Shown here: piece after piece, positions 49,801 through 60,342 of the stretch
Numbering within the stretch: the first letter of the stretch is position 1
Layout of the letters: each line of letters opens with the position of its first letter
Origin: Amyelois transitella
Taxonomy: Eukaryota > Arthropoda > Insecta > Lepidoptera > Pyralidae
DNA: 64,000 nt
NCBI RefSeq assembly: GCF_032362555.1
Contig: NC_083512.1
Coordinates: 6,126,001-6,190,000 of the forward strand
Reading direction: 5' to 3'
Notes under the pieces: model-generated
Told to the model about the DNA's origin: nothing
Seen by the model: only the letters and a program-made list of their open reading frames with translations
The model's database searches: none
Position numbers and translations under genes: made by a program

Positions 49801-52800
49801 AATAAGAAAGGAATGAAGGTAAGTAAAAGAAAAGAATGAAATGACAGAATATAATATTTTGATTGGAGGAGAAAAGTTGAGCAAGTGATATAGTTTGTAT
49901 ATCTAGGATCAAAGTTTACATCAGATGGCAAGTGTGATAGTGATATTGAAAGGAGAGTGAACGCAGGGAACATGGTGAATGGAGCATTGCATGTCTTTAT
50001 GAGCAGTCAGAAACTGTCCAAAAAAGCTCAGCTGGCTGTGCATAAGGGCGTGTTAGTCCCAACATTAATGTATGGGAGTGAAAGTTGGGTGTGGCAAAAG
50101 TACTCGTACGTAACTTTTCGGCCATAATCCCTTTGGAAAGCTTTTGTGTCATGTTTTTCTGAACAAATTAAAATACTCAGATGTCAATAAAAACTATCTT
50201 GTTGGACAGGCCCGAGAAGAGTTTTCCTCCTACGAGCCCTGGGGCCGTGCTGGCGGCGGTGCTCCCAACCCTCAGGGTATCAGATTTACCAACATACGAG
50301 CCCGCGGCATTTACCCAGAAGACGAACTAAGGGTAAGATTGAGATTTATAATTTGGGTTTATAACTTAGGTATAATAACGATTAAATTAAATGTGAACCA
50401 AGGGAGAGACTAATAAACAGGGTTATAGCTCTTGGTATAGGGTACGATAGAGCTGGCATGCCTAATAAGGACAAAAGCCCTTAAAAATTGTTAGTGTAAA
50501 AAACAATTATTGCGTACGACTTTTCATCATTAGTAAGTCCCCAATTACCCACGTATACCTACCTACACATTATTCAAATTTAATGAACTGCCAATTAATT
50601 TAATAGGAATACTGATAACGATACTGATTTGACCTTTCACTTGACTGACAGTGCGGCACCCAGAACTGTGATATATGATAGTTCTACCCTTTTCACATTC
50701 GACATTGCATGCTTACTACTGAAAACTATGATGAAAAACTCTCATTCTTACTATTTCGGTTTGTAAATAAGTTGCAATCATAAACCATTCAGTGAAGGAT
50801 CGTAGTCGATTTTTGCCGCATTATTTCCAGATTTTTACACCAAATATGTTATATGGATACTTACCAACTTTTCATTACCGTACTAATCAAATGACAAAAG
50901 CAACAATAATAATAAAACACATAAACTTTTCAAGTTCTTAATAAAGAAAACAATCTTTTCTTAAGCTTATTTTTTTAAATAAATTAATATTAATTATTTG
51001 TATAAATTTCCTTATGTATGTCAAAAGCAATAACAGGCTATAAATCTGAATAAGGCAATGGGTCACTCATTCATTAGCCACCATCAAGAGGGCCGGCATG
51101 ATGTAACACTCTAAAATATGCGAACGAACGGCCTTTGCCTCATCGAGGATATGAAATTTGTTAACATACTATACAATTTTACCTTCCTTTTTTAAAAAAA
51201 GAAAGTGTTCTACATTGTCTTTAAATGTCAGTCCTCATAAAATAAAGAATGTTGATTATTAATAGAAAGCCTAAAAGTCATCTTGAGGTACTTCGTGGTT
51301 CTTTGTGATCGAAGTAAGGCGCAAGTACTGCCAGCTTTTTCTCTGAGCTTTGTGTCGCTGGTTTGAACTACAGTTTACGATAGTTTTAATAAATTCACTT
51401 TTCATATTATCAGGATACGATATGAAAAGTGAATTTATTAAAACTTGTGGGGCAGGTAGGTATGTTTAAAACATTCAGTGTTTCCCTGGACTTCAAATGT
51501 TAAGTACTTCAAACGTATAAAGTCTTACTTTATACGTTTGAAGTACTTTATACGTATTAAGTCCCGGTTATTTTTTTATAAAAACGTATAAAGTCTTACT
51601 TTATACGTTTTTATAAAAAAATAACCGGGACATTTAGATATTTTCTAATTTAACACTATTTAACAAGAACCCAGTCGCTTGACTTTTAAAATAGGAACGA
51701 TGACCAGGCAAAATCAACCTGCAAAAGTTGTGGAGATCAGGCGGGAGCCGCTACGTGTAAAACCTAAATTACCTACTCCTAGATCATGGTCATAGGCCTC
51801 CTTTTTATAAAAGCGAGGAAACAACTGGAACTAATAAAAAATGATGTTTCCAGGGAGTGTCCCAGGTGGAGGCGTGCTACCGTTGGCCCACTCTCCGGCA
51901 CCGACGTATTATACGCCGCACGCCGCTCCGCCTGCGCGAAGACCCGCAACTCTGCTACGCTGACAACCTTAGGCAGAGTGTGGATAACGACATCAGATAC
52001 CGACAGACGCCGGTGCAGCAGCAAAACTATAAACAATTCTTGGGTTTGTATTTGGATTCGTCAGATTTTTCTTGATAACTCTTTCCAGTCTTTTTGTGGA
52101 TCCTATTATCGCATCTTCCGCTACTATTCCCCAATACTCTTTGCTACATTTCTCTCTCATTTTAATCTTATTGTTTTCGTGTTCGTAGGGGATTTTTCCT
52201 GTATAGCAGGGAAGTAATAAAATAATTGCCGTTTTATTTACATCTATAGTTATTATTACACGTTCGTAATATTAAAAATAAAAATAAATGTTGACTGTCA
52301 TTTTTTCAGATGAGATGGTTGATAAAAGAAGAAAAGCTATTAACAAAGCAATTAAAGAAAACTTGGAATATGAACGCAAAATGGTAAAACACTCTTTTCA
52401 TTTGTAAGCGATGCGAGATATAGATGTAACTTTAATTTTTTATTCCAGCATACTATGGAGGGACCTTGGGGTCGGCCCGGCCCCGGTGGGACCACGTGGA
52501 GAAATCCTCGAGACATTGGATTAAATTTCTCAAAGTCTATGGTATGCTCTATGATCGTGAAGTATTAACTGAAAAAATATAATACTTCTATAGAAAAATG
52601 AGACCTCTTCTGTTTTCAGGGTTGGACAGATAATGAAATTTTCAATAAAATGTCAGGGGAAGATAAACGCTGCTTACGATCTTCGCTTACTTTACCTAAA
52701 GTAAAGAGAGATGATGATTCAAAAGAAAATGATCCACCAGTTAATGAATACCTTAAAACGTCTGTGAGTAACGTCGACAAATTACCGGACATCAATCATA

Positions 52801-55800
52801 CAAATAGTGCAAATGCAAAAACACCTGAAGACCAAAATAAAAGCAATGGCCAAGAAAAAGCTTTAGGACAAATTAAAGAGGTAGGAACTAATATTGACAA
52901 TAACAAGCATGTAAAAAGTCCTAACGGAAGAGATAAACCTAAAAATGGCAATGGAAATCAGAAAGGTAACAAAAGCCCCCCAAAGAGTAAATTTGTCAAA
53001 AGATTATCTAACGGGGACAGAGTAAGGAAAGTTATTCCTGACGACGATTACGACACAAGAGCACAAAAAAACGATGACCAATCAATAGTCTATGAGAAGA
53101 AACCCACACCTGAAGCAACGATTTTAGGATTGACAGGCGGCGTGGAGTTGGTGCCACTACTTGCAAGAAGAAGGCGTGTCGGCGCTCGCACTTTGCCTTC
53201 TAGCGACGTCACCAGGCCGCCAGAACAATTCTGTCAGTACGTACAAATCACACATTGATGTCCAAACTACCAAAGGTTAACGAAACGGCAAGAGATGATT
53301 ATCCTTTGTCATATCCTATTCTTAACACTGTGTTAACCCCACTGATTTCTCAATATTTTTCCTAAGTCTTACGTAAGAATATACTTGAATATTCTTTATT
53401 ACAATTGGTATACTGACTGTGAGATTGTGACCAAGGTAAGCTGTAGAATAATAGACTTTAAATTTCGAGAGGTCACGGCGCTGACCCTTTTTAGTTTGAT
53501 AATTAAATAGTAAAATTGACAACACTCAACAGCCCATTGTAATAATTGAACATATGCCATGACAAGTACCATGCACGCAAAAGAGCACAAACTCATTTTC
53601 GTAGAAATAGGTATAATCTGGTTATCAAATCCAGAATCTTTGTAATGTATTATATAACCTACTAGAGGACGCCCGCGACTCCGTTCGGGGAAAACGAAAA
53701 ATCATCTCGTGATGCTCCCCTAGACCACGTAGAGAACCAACACAAATAATGAACTCTCTAATTCAAGTCTCTAGTCCCAGCGGTTTGAGCTGTGCGTTGA
53801 TGTCATTCGCTTTCTTCTTTTAAATATTTAGATTTGTTAGTAGATACGCCCTAAAAAGTACGACAAATGTTATTTATTTTGATATAATAATATTTATATC
53901 AGAAAATTGTGTTGGACATTGTATGGGCTCTAGACAATAAGCAGCTAGACAATGCGGGGTTGAATAAGTTCTTTGATTTCAGTAACGATAACACAGATTA
54001 CAAACGAAACAATGAAATGTGGCCTTGGATATCAATATTGCTACTTAAATTCATGCAAATGTAAATTAGAGTTGACACCTGGTTTCTTATTTCTGCCTAT
54101 TTTAAATCTGTTAGCTTTTGCACAAAATATTTTTGTGTTGCAACGTTATATTTTATCAGATATAGAAATAACCTGTGTCGATGCAGAGTTACGAGTATTA
54201 TAACCGAGCTTATAAATTGCGGAATCGCTTGCTTCAATACTTACTGGTATTATTCATGAATTCCTAATCAAAATTTACATATCATTCAATGTAATGATTG
54301 ATAAATGCGTGGTTATGAAAAACTGAATTGAGTTTTTGTCGCACTTATGACCTCTTTTAATATAAATGAAGATTTATCTATATATATAAAACTCTTCCGT
54401 TACTGAGTGACTGACTGACAGACAACGCACAGCCGAAACTACTGGTCGTAGACAGCTGAAATTTGGAATGTAGGTTCCTTGGGATATGTAGGGGAGCACT
54501 AAGAAAGGATTTTTGGAAATTCAACCCCCAAGGGGGGGAAAAGGGGTAAAAACGTTTCTATGAAAAATCTTATTCCTTGGGTTTATAAACTTGAAACTTG
54601 GCATGAACACGTACATAGGCAAGTAAATATGTTTGACATTATAAGTTTTTTCAAACTACCCTCCAATCGTGATTTAGGGGGTGCGATTGGGTGACTGATT
54701 TATTAACGCACAGCCGAAACCGCTCGGTATAGGAGTCTGAGATTTTGAACAGAGGTTCCTTTAGTAACATAAGTGAGCACTAAGAAGGGATTTTTGAAAT
54801 GTCAACCCCCAAGGGGGGGAAACGGGATAAACTGAGCCGGGGCTGCGGGAAAGTTCTAACGAGATACCGTGGCCCCGGAACGCAAAGGGCAACTGAAAGA
54901 ACGAGGTGGGTTTTAGTCAGTAAAAGTCTGACACTCCCTTCCGTTCCACCCAGAGCGGGAGAGGTCATTTGATGATTTCCCATCCTTAAAAAAAAAGACT
55001 TTGTATGACAACTTTCAGTCGTCTCTTTAACATACATAATATAATAACATACATAATTATGTACATACATGCATAACATTAATAACATCACGCCTTTAAA
55101 TCCCTATTTTGTGTTAACACTACCCATACAAACAGCTACGAAATTTGTCCGCATCCATTTTCACCTAAATTCTTAACGTTAATGAGATTTACTTTTTATT
55201 ATCAGGTCAACCTAATAGCCTCACATGTACGTATAACTTCGTAAGAATTTTCTTTCAACTCCTAACCGTTGAGGAGTTGTACCTTCCATCATCAGCTCAT
55301 TCACATGGGATGATGACTATCAGACGCAAATACTTAAACAGATCTATGAAATTGTCAAAAACGTAATTGCCTGTAAATTTGAGGTTTGCCCTTGATTTCC
55401 CTGGAATACCATCATCAGATCCTGACTAGGTAACAACGGGACCAACTTGAAAGTATACTCTACCGAACAAAAAAAGAATCACGTAAATCGGTCCATAAAT
55501 CTCGGCGTAATCGGTATGCATAAATAAAACACCCGAATTTAATTTTCTACTAGCTGTGCCCGCGACTTCGTCCGCGTATTAGAAAGAACGCTGGTTCGCC
55601 GTATTAAATGTTTCGCTGCAAATTGCTTATAACGACTATATCTCAAAACCTATTCGTCTGATTTATATACTGTAAATGGCAATTTTAGTCTACATGAAAA
55701 GCCGAAAGTAATAAACATATTTATTTGGATAAGGATTAATACTGAATTAAAGAAAATTGGTTTCAAAATAACTTATGTTTATAATGAAAAAATAATCTTA

Positions 55801-58179
55801 AAAAATGAACATAAAAGTGGTTATTGTAAGTAAACCTTAAGAGATAGATATATGCTCTCGCGGACTTTTTTGTGGCAAAAAATGAGTACTTCACATCTTT
55901 AGTACATTGTTTTACTATATATTTGTTGGTTTGCGCAGCGTTCGCGTGGAAAGCTCGCAGATGGCCGACTCATTCAACTTTCACCTGCATTGTTGACGTT
56001 TCCCGTAGGAAATCCGGGATAAAATGTAGCCTATAGCCTTCCTCGATAAATAGGCTATCTAACAGTGAAAAAATTATTCAAATCGGTTCAGTAGTTTCTG
56101 AGATCAGCGCGTTTAAACAAACAAACAAACAAAACAAACTCTTCAGCTTTATAATATTAGTATAGATTAACTATCACGAGTTGTCTCGATGCTCGATAGA
56201 TGGCGTTGGCATCGAGATAGATCGCGCTATGGTTTCGTTACCGTCCTTTAGCTAGGTAGCGTAAAATATTTTAATTTATCGTGTAATTTTAGCAGCGCCC
56301 CTAGCGGACATACGCGAAACTACATATTACACTACAAATATTTTGATTTGAAATTATTATTCGTTTGATTCATTAACTTTTAACTTGACTTATTTAACTT
56401 ATTAAACGGTTTTATTTAGCTCACCCCGTTTGTTTTATTTTACTCTCTATTTCAGTTAATTTTTGATTTGTTGATTAGATTTGACATTTTTGATAGTGAT
56501 AGGTGTCGAAGTGCGAGAAGTCTTAAATATTGGTTAGTAAAAAATACGTATCAGTTGCGGAAAGCAGGATGGCACTAAATAGGATGGGATGGGACAGGAT
56601 AGGACTGGACGGGGCAGGACGGGACACAACAGGTTGGGACGGGACGGAACAGAACGAGAAGAGACGGGACAAGACGGGAGAAGCCATATGAATTTAAACC
56701 AAATATAAACATAAAACAGCCCCGCACGATACGGGATAAAAAAATGGGTGAAATTTTATGGCGTATCCTTATAATATAAATAAATTTGCGCGGGCGAAGC
56801 CGCGGGCAAAAGCTAGTATTTAAATATATTTTAGAACGTTCATTATATTCATGGGAATTATAAGAATTTAACGCATATTTTATTTTGTTTGTCTTTTGAA
56901 AGACATGGGTACAAAATGTTCTTGTTCAATATAGTTCTAGTAGGTTGCCGGGTGGGTCTGATGAGCTATTATTGCTAAACTCAATCATTGTTCTGGACTT
57001 TACATTGTACCGCTACTACACAGGCCCGTTCGAGTACCACCGGCATTGCGTCACCGCTTTCTATCGGTGCTTTATGACACGCGTGAAGATTAACGCTTGC
57101 CATTAGATCTTCGAAATTGATCACGCCAGCCAATCATATATAATATCGTCAGATTCTTCAGATAAGCATATTTCCAATTACGTGTCAACCTCCTCATTTT
57201 CTCTGGTTTTGTATGTGTAAAATTGTAACCTTTGCATATCTTAATCTCTACGCTCGGTTTGATCTCAGCGTGTAGCAATCTATTGTTAGTTTGTAAGTTT
57301 ATTACCACTGTTTTCTGCTAATTAATATTATTGCATCGCTGGCACAATGGCGTGACTGCGATAAAGTGACAATATGTTTGCAGGTGGCGGGAAATGCTGA
57401 ACATGGATTACTTGAGGGAACTAAAGCATCAAATGCGTGTGAAAAGCGAACAGAAAGAGGTGAGACGTGAGTTCAATAGATGGAATTGATTTCGTAAGAA
57501 GTCTCGATGTTATGATGGGTAAACGCCCGCGCCGGTCGTAACCTGTCGGATTGCGGGTCAATATGATAATGCGTTACTACACAACACCGCGTCTAATTCT
57601 AAAAATAATTCTATTTTAGACAGCCTTTTGGTGTAGTGGTAAGATTCTTGCCTTTGAAATTTAGAGCCCGAGTTCGAGTTCTTCTCTGGTCAAGATAGGA
57701 AATCATAATTTTCTAATTGCATTCATTTGTTTCAAAATATGTAATTGTTGAGTTCGATAGTTTTAAGGATTTTTCCGTACCTATAACTATGTATTTTTTT
57801 TCTAAAGAAGCAAATTAACTTACTGAGTACAAATAAATAAAGTCATAATTTTTCGAAAGAAAAAATAATGCAACTTCAGGAATGCATATAGGTAAACCAA
57901 ATATGCAACGCGGCCTTTCAAAATAATCGGTTGCCAATCATAATTTTTGCTAGAAAATATTACATAAAAAATTATTCTTTGTAGATAGAGATGCTGACAT
58001 TATTATGATTCCTTTAGGAAAGCCGGCGTGACTCTGCGGAGAGCGTCCGCCGCCACCACGAGACCTGGGCATCTTTATGGGGAAGACCCGGACACGGCGC
58101 CCCGCAGTGCCGCGGCAAGTACGCCAGGAGCAACCTCGCGCAACTGCTCTATGTTGCACCCTTGGGGAATTCCCGCTAA
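46818..58179 (+). CDS. CSPP1-like Arg/Glu coiled-coil protein with three WGRxGxG motifs (5' incomplete)
   Basis: Eight exons join without a frame conflict: 46818-46962, 50210-50332, 51854-52043, 52310-52383, 52449-52541, 52620-53236, 57384-57459 and 58018-58179 (TAA). They give about 492 codons. The first visible exon starts inside a codon, so an N-terminal exon is missing. Order: Arg/Glu/Gln helix (RARERRRAEQ..., EKLEDQRQ); EPWGRAGGGAP; a second helix around the LREDPQL segment; GPWGRPGPGG; a Lys/Asn/Asp-rich, probably disordered stretch; then DYLRELKHQM; and near the C-terminus LWGRPGHGAP followed by RSNLAQLLY. Repeated WGRPGxGAP modules between coiled coils recall CSPP1, a centrosome and spindle-pole microtubule protein. 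I rate that name as tentative. Introns range from 65 bp to 4.1 kb. The splice at TGTCA|GTACGT restores CAG-TGG (QWREML). Confidence 0.6.
47331..47489 (+). mobile_element. SINE copy E, internally deleted
   Basis: A head-like TACCGTGGGTT passes directly into TCTTCTTTTAGGCGATG, skipping about 100 bp of the family body. The rest, to GACGTGATTATATGTATA, is well conserved. Confidence 0.7.
47490..47683 (-). mobile_element. tRNA-derived SINE (second family)
   Basis: Minus orientation. The head GTAGTACGCTTGTC is followed by GGTCCCGGGTTCGAATCCCGG (B box at 47648-47637), and the tail is an AATAAATAAATA run. It lies exactly between SINE pieces E and F. Its body is unrelated to the TGTA-tailed SINE. Confidence 0.7.
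47684..47755 (+). mobile_element. SINE copy F, head only
   Basis: TGTGTGGTTCCGGGTACGT, AATAGGACCGCTCCATCT and CCATGGAAAACGATATAAGC match the 5' third of the SINE family. The remainder is missing. Confidence 0.6.
48478..48600 (+). mobile_element. LINE 3' end fragment
   Basis: GTGGAAGAAGCGAAATAAGTATGCAGGGATCGTGGCAAG..., then CTGCCTACCCTTCGGGAAAG and a (TGTA)n-type tail. It corresponds to the last ~110 bp of the LINE at 61739-62172, with a frameshifting deletion. Confidence 0.75.
48915..49169 (-). mobile_element. SINE copy H with perfect 14-bp TSD
   Basis: Full-length family member, tail (CATA)n at 48915-48930, head at 49169. CTTATTGCTTGACA occurs at 48901-48914 and 49170-49183, an exact 14-bp target-site duplication. 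It has a few internal deletions relative to copy A (for example at CCTAAAAGAAGAAGTTTG). Confidence 0.88.
49430..50102 (+). pseudogene. Fragment of a non-LTR reverse transcriptase with an internal fold-back
   Basis: Broken open frames encode palm/thumb parts of a LINE reverse transcriptase: LWSALSVHGVTSAMIRALKS (about 49445 on), GVRQ, LLYADNQVTL (YADN in place of catalytic YADD), VYLGSKFTSDG, DIERRVNAGN and LMYGSESWVWQK at the end. Stops and frameshifts break it, and 49727-49786 is a near-perfect inverted repeat. The end at WVWQK abuts, in family order, the start of the LINE piece at 61739, so both are probably the same family. It is inactive. Confidence 0.75.
49727..49786. repeat. 28-bp inverted repeat inside the LINE fragment
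   Basis: Arms 49727-49754 and 49759-49786 match at 27 of 28 positions around the loop ATAC. The left arm is reverse-transcriptase coding sequence (AEELQEM). The right arm is its reverse complement and replaces the expected continuation. Confidence 0.85.
51382..51445. repeat. 25-bp perfect inverted repeat, 14-nt loop
   Basis: Arms 51382-51406 and 51421-51445 are exact reverse complements (AGTTTTAATAAATTC...). Located in the CSPP1-like intron before exon 51854-52043, about 60 bp from two further palindromes. Confidence 0.85.
51502..51548. repeat. Perfect 22-bp inverted repeat, 3-nt loop
   Basis: The left arm 51502-51523 and right arm 51527-51548 pair perfectly around CTT. The centre is ACGTATAAAGT-CTT-ACTTTATACGT, identical to the centre of the next palindrome. 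Confidence 0.9.
51561..51631. repeat. Perfect 34-bp inverted repeat, 3-nt loop
   Basis: Arms 51561-51594 and 51598-51631 are exact reverse complements around CTT, beginning GTCCCGGTTATTTTTTTATA. The inner 25 bp equals the core of 51502-51548, while the outer arms differ completely. Confidence 0.9.
53662..53835 (-). mobile_element. Helitron 3' fragment
   Basis: Minus orientation. It ends GGAGTCGCGGGCGTCCTCTAG|T, with the terminal CTAG at 53665-53662. It includes the GAGCTGTGCGTTGATGTCATT segment seen in lepidopteran Helitrons. The 5' end was not identified. Confidence 0.6.
54377..54835 (+). mobile_element. Helitron of a second subfamily, 5' part
   Basis: Starts A|TCTATATATATAAAACTCTT, then GAGTGACTGACTGACAGAC and CAACGCACAGCCGAAAC. 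The module with CGCACAGCCGAAAC, GAGCACTAAGAA and CAACCCCCAAGGGGGGG occurs twice (about 54425-54545 and 54705-54825), so the element carries an internal duplication. No 3' CTAG seen. Confidence 0.65.
54856..54998 (+). repeat. Dispersed repeat with poly(A) end
   Basis: ACGAGATACCGTGGCCCC, TCAGTAAAAGTCTGACACTC, AGCGGGAGAGGTCATTTGATG and a final CCTTAAAAAAAAAG. It resembles the 3' end of a retroelement frequent in Lepidoptera; the family is not assigned. Confidence 0.5.
55216..55530. repeat. Dispersed lepidopteran repeat
   Basis: Contains GTTGAGGAGTTGTACCTTCC, ATCATCAGCTCATTCACATG, TACCATCATCAGATCCTGAC and AATCACGTAAATCGGTCC. I recognise these as a recurrent non-coding repeat in lepidopteran genomes. 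Boundaries are approximate and the class is unknown. Confidence 0.45.
55550..56166 (-). mobile_element. Complete non-autonomous Helitron
   Basis: On the minus strand it runs from A|TCTATACTAATATTATAAAG (56166) to CGCGGACGAAGTCGCGGGC, then ACAGCTAG|T (55550). That gives the expected 5'-TC, 3' terminal hairpin, CTAG-3' and insertion between A and T. It is 617 bp with no coding frame for Rep/helicase, so it moves only in trans. Confidence 0.85.
56167..56816 (+). mobile_element. Helitron 3' portion with minisatellite
   Basis: Plus orientation, ending GCGAAGCCGCGGGC, then AAAAGCTAG|T at 56816. It includes CATCGAGATAGATCGCGC and a GGGACAGGA-type minisatellite at 56580-56682. The 5' end is not found; the neighbouring Helitron at 55550-56166 may have inserted into it. 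Confidence 0.6.
56580..56682. repeat. Degenerate GGGAC(A/G)GGA minisatellite
   Basis: About ten imperfect units of GGGACRGGAC/GGACGGGA, strongly purine-biased on the plus strand. Confidence 0.7.
57616..57790 (+). mobile_element. tRNA-derived SINE remnant
   Basis: A-box-like TGGTGTAGTGGTAAG (57629 on) and B-box-like GAGTTCGAGTTC (57670 on) at tRNA-like spacing, followed by an AT-rich body. It sits in the last intron of the CSPP1-like gene. Confidence 0.5.
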
Positions 58180-58450
58180 TATGTAAAATTAATCGACTCG
58201 ACACTGATATCGGCAGGATTCACAACAAAAATACTTGGAGTATAGATTTATTAGGTACCGCTAGCAAGTAACAAACACCTACCATTTACACGATGATATA
58301 CATAAATTTAGTTTATAAGTGATCTATCCACCAAAATAACACAAAGACATCAAATTATAAATGTTTTATAGTTTGATGAACACTGCTTTGAGACTCTTAG
58401 ATTGTTTCTGTACTTTAGTAATATCGAATTACACGGTTACAGGAGCGAAA

Positions 58451-58456
58451 AATAAA
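58451..58456 (+). terminator. Polyadenylation signal of the CSPP1-like gene
   Basis: AATAAA, 272 nt after the TAA at 58177-58179, followed by a T/G-rich segment (GTTTGTTATTT). Confidence 0.5.
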
Positions 58457-60342
58457 GTTTGTTATTTAATTAAGTTTGAGAATGCAATCATATTTATTCA
58501 TGTGTATATTTATTCACTTAGTGCAATTTATATAGTAAAGCAAAAATATAAAAATATCCTGCCTAACAAATGTAAAAAATATAGCAAATAGAAAAAAGTA
58601 TATATATTCTATTTACATTCTAAAATTAGTGCCAATCGGAATAGCTATGAAAATGATATTTTTAATCAAAAAGATATTAGCTACTGTAATTAGTGTTTCT
58701 TATTTATTTCTTTAGACAGATTGGTACATACAAGGTGAAATAGTTGAATTCATTAATGTGTTGGATATAATATTACATATATATAGAATGCAATATTCAT
58801 AAGCGGATTATAGTTAATATTTTGTTCTAATTTGACACCAACTTTACATATCTTAAATATACATATAATAGACCAATTTTAATTGTTCTTTTATAGAAAG
58901 TTAACTATTTCTATTAATTTTGTAACTTGAAGTTGTAAAAAGTAGTTAGTGATAAGTAGATACTTTTAACCTATTATCTATTTATATTTATAAACAGATT
59001 TTATTAAAGTGTATTAAAAACGAAATCAAGCTATAATTTTGTTTTCACGACTTCAATTATGTCGTAATAAGTTTACGAAATTAATTGCAGTAACTTCCAC
59101 AAAGAATGATGGTTTTAATAAATTATAAACAATAATTTGTTTTTATATTATTTTAGTGATTTAGGGATCGCTTAAAGATAATGTACTAATGTAGAGAACG
59201 TTATGGAAAATGAATTGGAAGAGACCGGATGCAAACCTGGAATGCTCTAGGGCGGTCAATGCCAAAGAGGTGACAGCTGCTAAATTATTGTTCATAATTA
59301 TAATTTCATTGATACACCAATACTTAGCGAAATCTTTTGACATATTTACCGAATGCAATGTACGAAACAATTAGTAGTAAAATTGATTTACAAATATCAA
59401 TTACACACACACACACACACAATCACGTCTATATCCCTTGCGGGGTAGACAGAGCCAACAGTCTTGTAAAGACTGATAGGCCACGTTCAGCTATTTGGCT
59501 TAAAGATAGAATTGAGATTCAAATAGTGACAGGTTGCTAGCCCATCGCCTAAAATAGGAATCCCAAGTTTATAAGCCTATCCCTTAGTCGCCTTTAACGA
59601 CATCCGTAGGAAAGAGATGGAGTGGTCCTATTCTTTTTTGTAATGGTGCCGGGAACCACACGGCACTATTTACCCTAAAAATATATTTTATGTACAAAAT
59701 GTTGACTGACCCAACCACGCATTGGAATTGGAAAACTCCAAAGTTTTTTTTAAGTCGTTTATAAATTGTACTTACCTAGATATAACGATGTTTATATATT
59801 ATAGGAACTCCCATCAAAGATTCGAAAAATAGTGACAAAAGAAAATTGTGTGACTGACAATATGATATAAAATAAGTAAAACTAATTAAGCAGAACCAAA
59901 ATCAATGGGCAGGGATAGCGATCACAATTAATTGAGAGGAAGTATTTTTTTTAGTTTTCACTGAAATAAAACATACAGAATTTTATTATAATAGGTATAA
60001 CCTACAAAACGACGATATTGATATTATACGAATGATGAGCCTCATCATTATTTCTAAATTGAAGTCATCGTTTGCCTTTAAAAAGAAACAAAGATATACG
60101 ATATGTCATAGGTGTGTCTCGTGATAATAGGTTGGAAAAAATAATAATTTACGCAGGTCGAGTGTTTTATCAATAAATTACACAATGCATTCCACAAGCT
60201 GTCTTCATCGGGGTTATGCAACGTTGCATCGAGATGCACCAACTTGAATGCAGCCAACTTAAAAGTGGTTTATGTATGGTTTATAATAATTATTTACCAT
60301 TTTTCGGTGTGTTAAGATCTTCTGAGTTACAATACAGACATA
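58457..60342. other. Intergenic, one SINE
   Basis: AT-rich DNA. Apart from SINE copy G (59403-59665) I see no gene or named element. Confidence 0.6.
59403..59665 (-). mobile_element. SINE copy G, full length with (CA)n tail
   Basis: Very close to copy A over the whole body, from the GTGCCGTGTGGTTCCCGG head to GACGTGATTG. The tail is (GTGT)n instead of (TATG)n, i.e. (AC)n at 59403-59421 on the plus strand. No convincing target-site duplication. Confidence 0.85.

Larger units (their letters stand above)
46963..50209 (+). other. Large intron of the CSPP1-like gene, transposon-rich
   Basis: 3.2 kb, CGACAG|GTCAGT to TTGGACAG|GCCC. It contains SINE pieces E and F around a tRNA-SINE, SINE H with a 14-bp TSD, and two fragments of the (TGTA)n-tailed LINE. 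Confidence 0.75.
53237..57383 (+). other. Large intron of the CSPP1-like gene, Helitron nest
   Basis: 4.1 kb between TGTCA|GTACGT and TTTGCAG|GTGG. More than half is recognisable repeat: Helitron pieces at 53662-53835, 54377-54835, 55550-56166 and 56167-56816, and two further dispersed repeats (54856-54998, 55216-55530). Confidence 0.75.

Noticed and set aside
49375-49973. Two long minus-strand frames (102 and 97 codons)
   Set aside because: They are antisense to the degenerate reverse transcriptase fragment, which reads on the plus strand with recognisable motifs.
54780-55091. 103-codon minus-strand frame
   Set aside because: It lies entirely within a Helitron end and another dispersed repeat.
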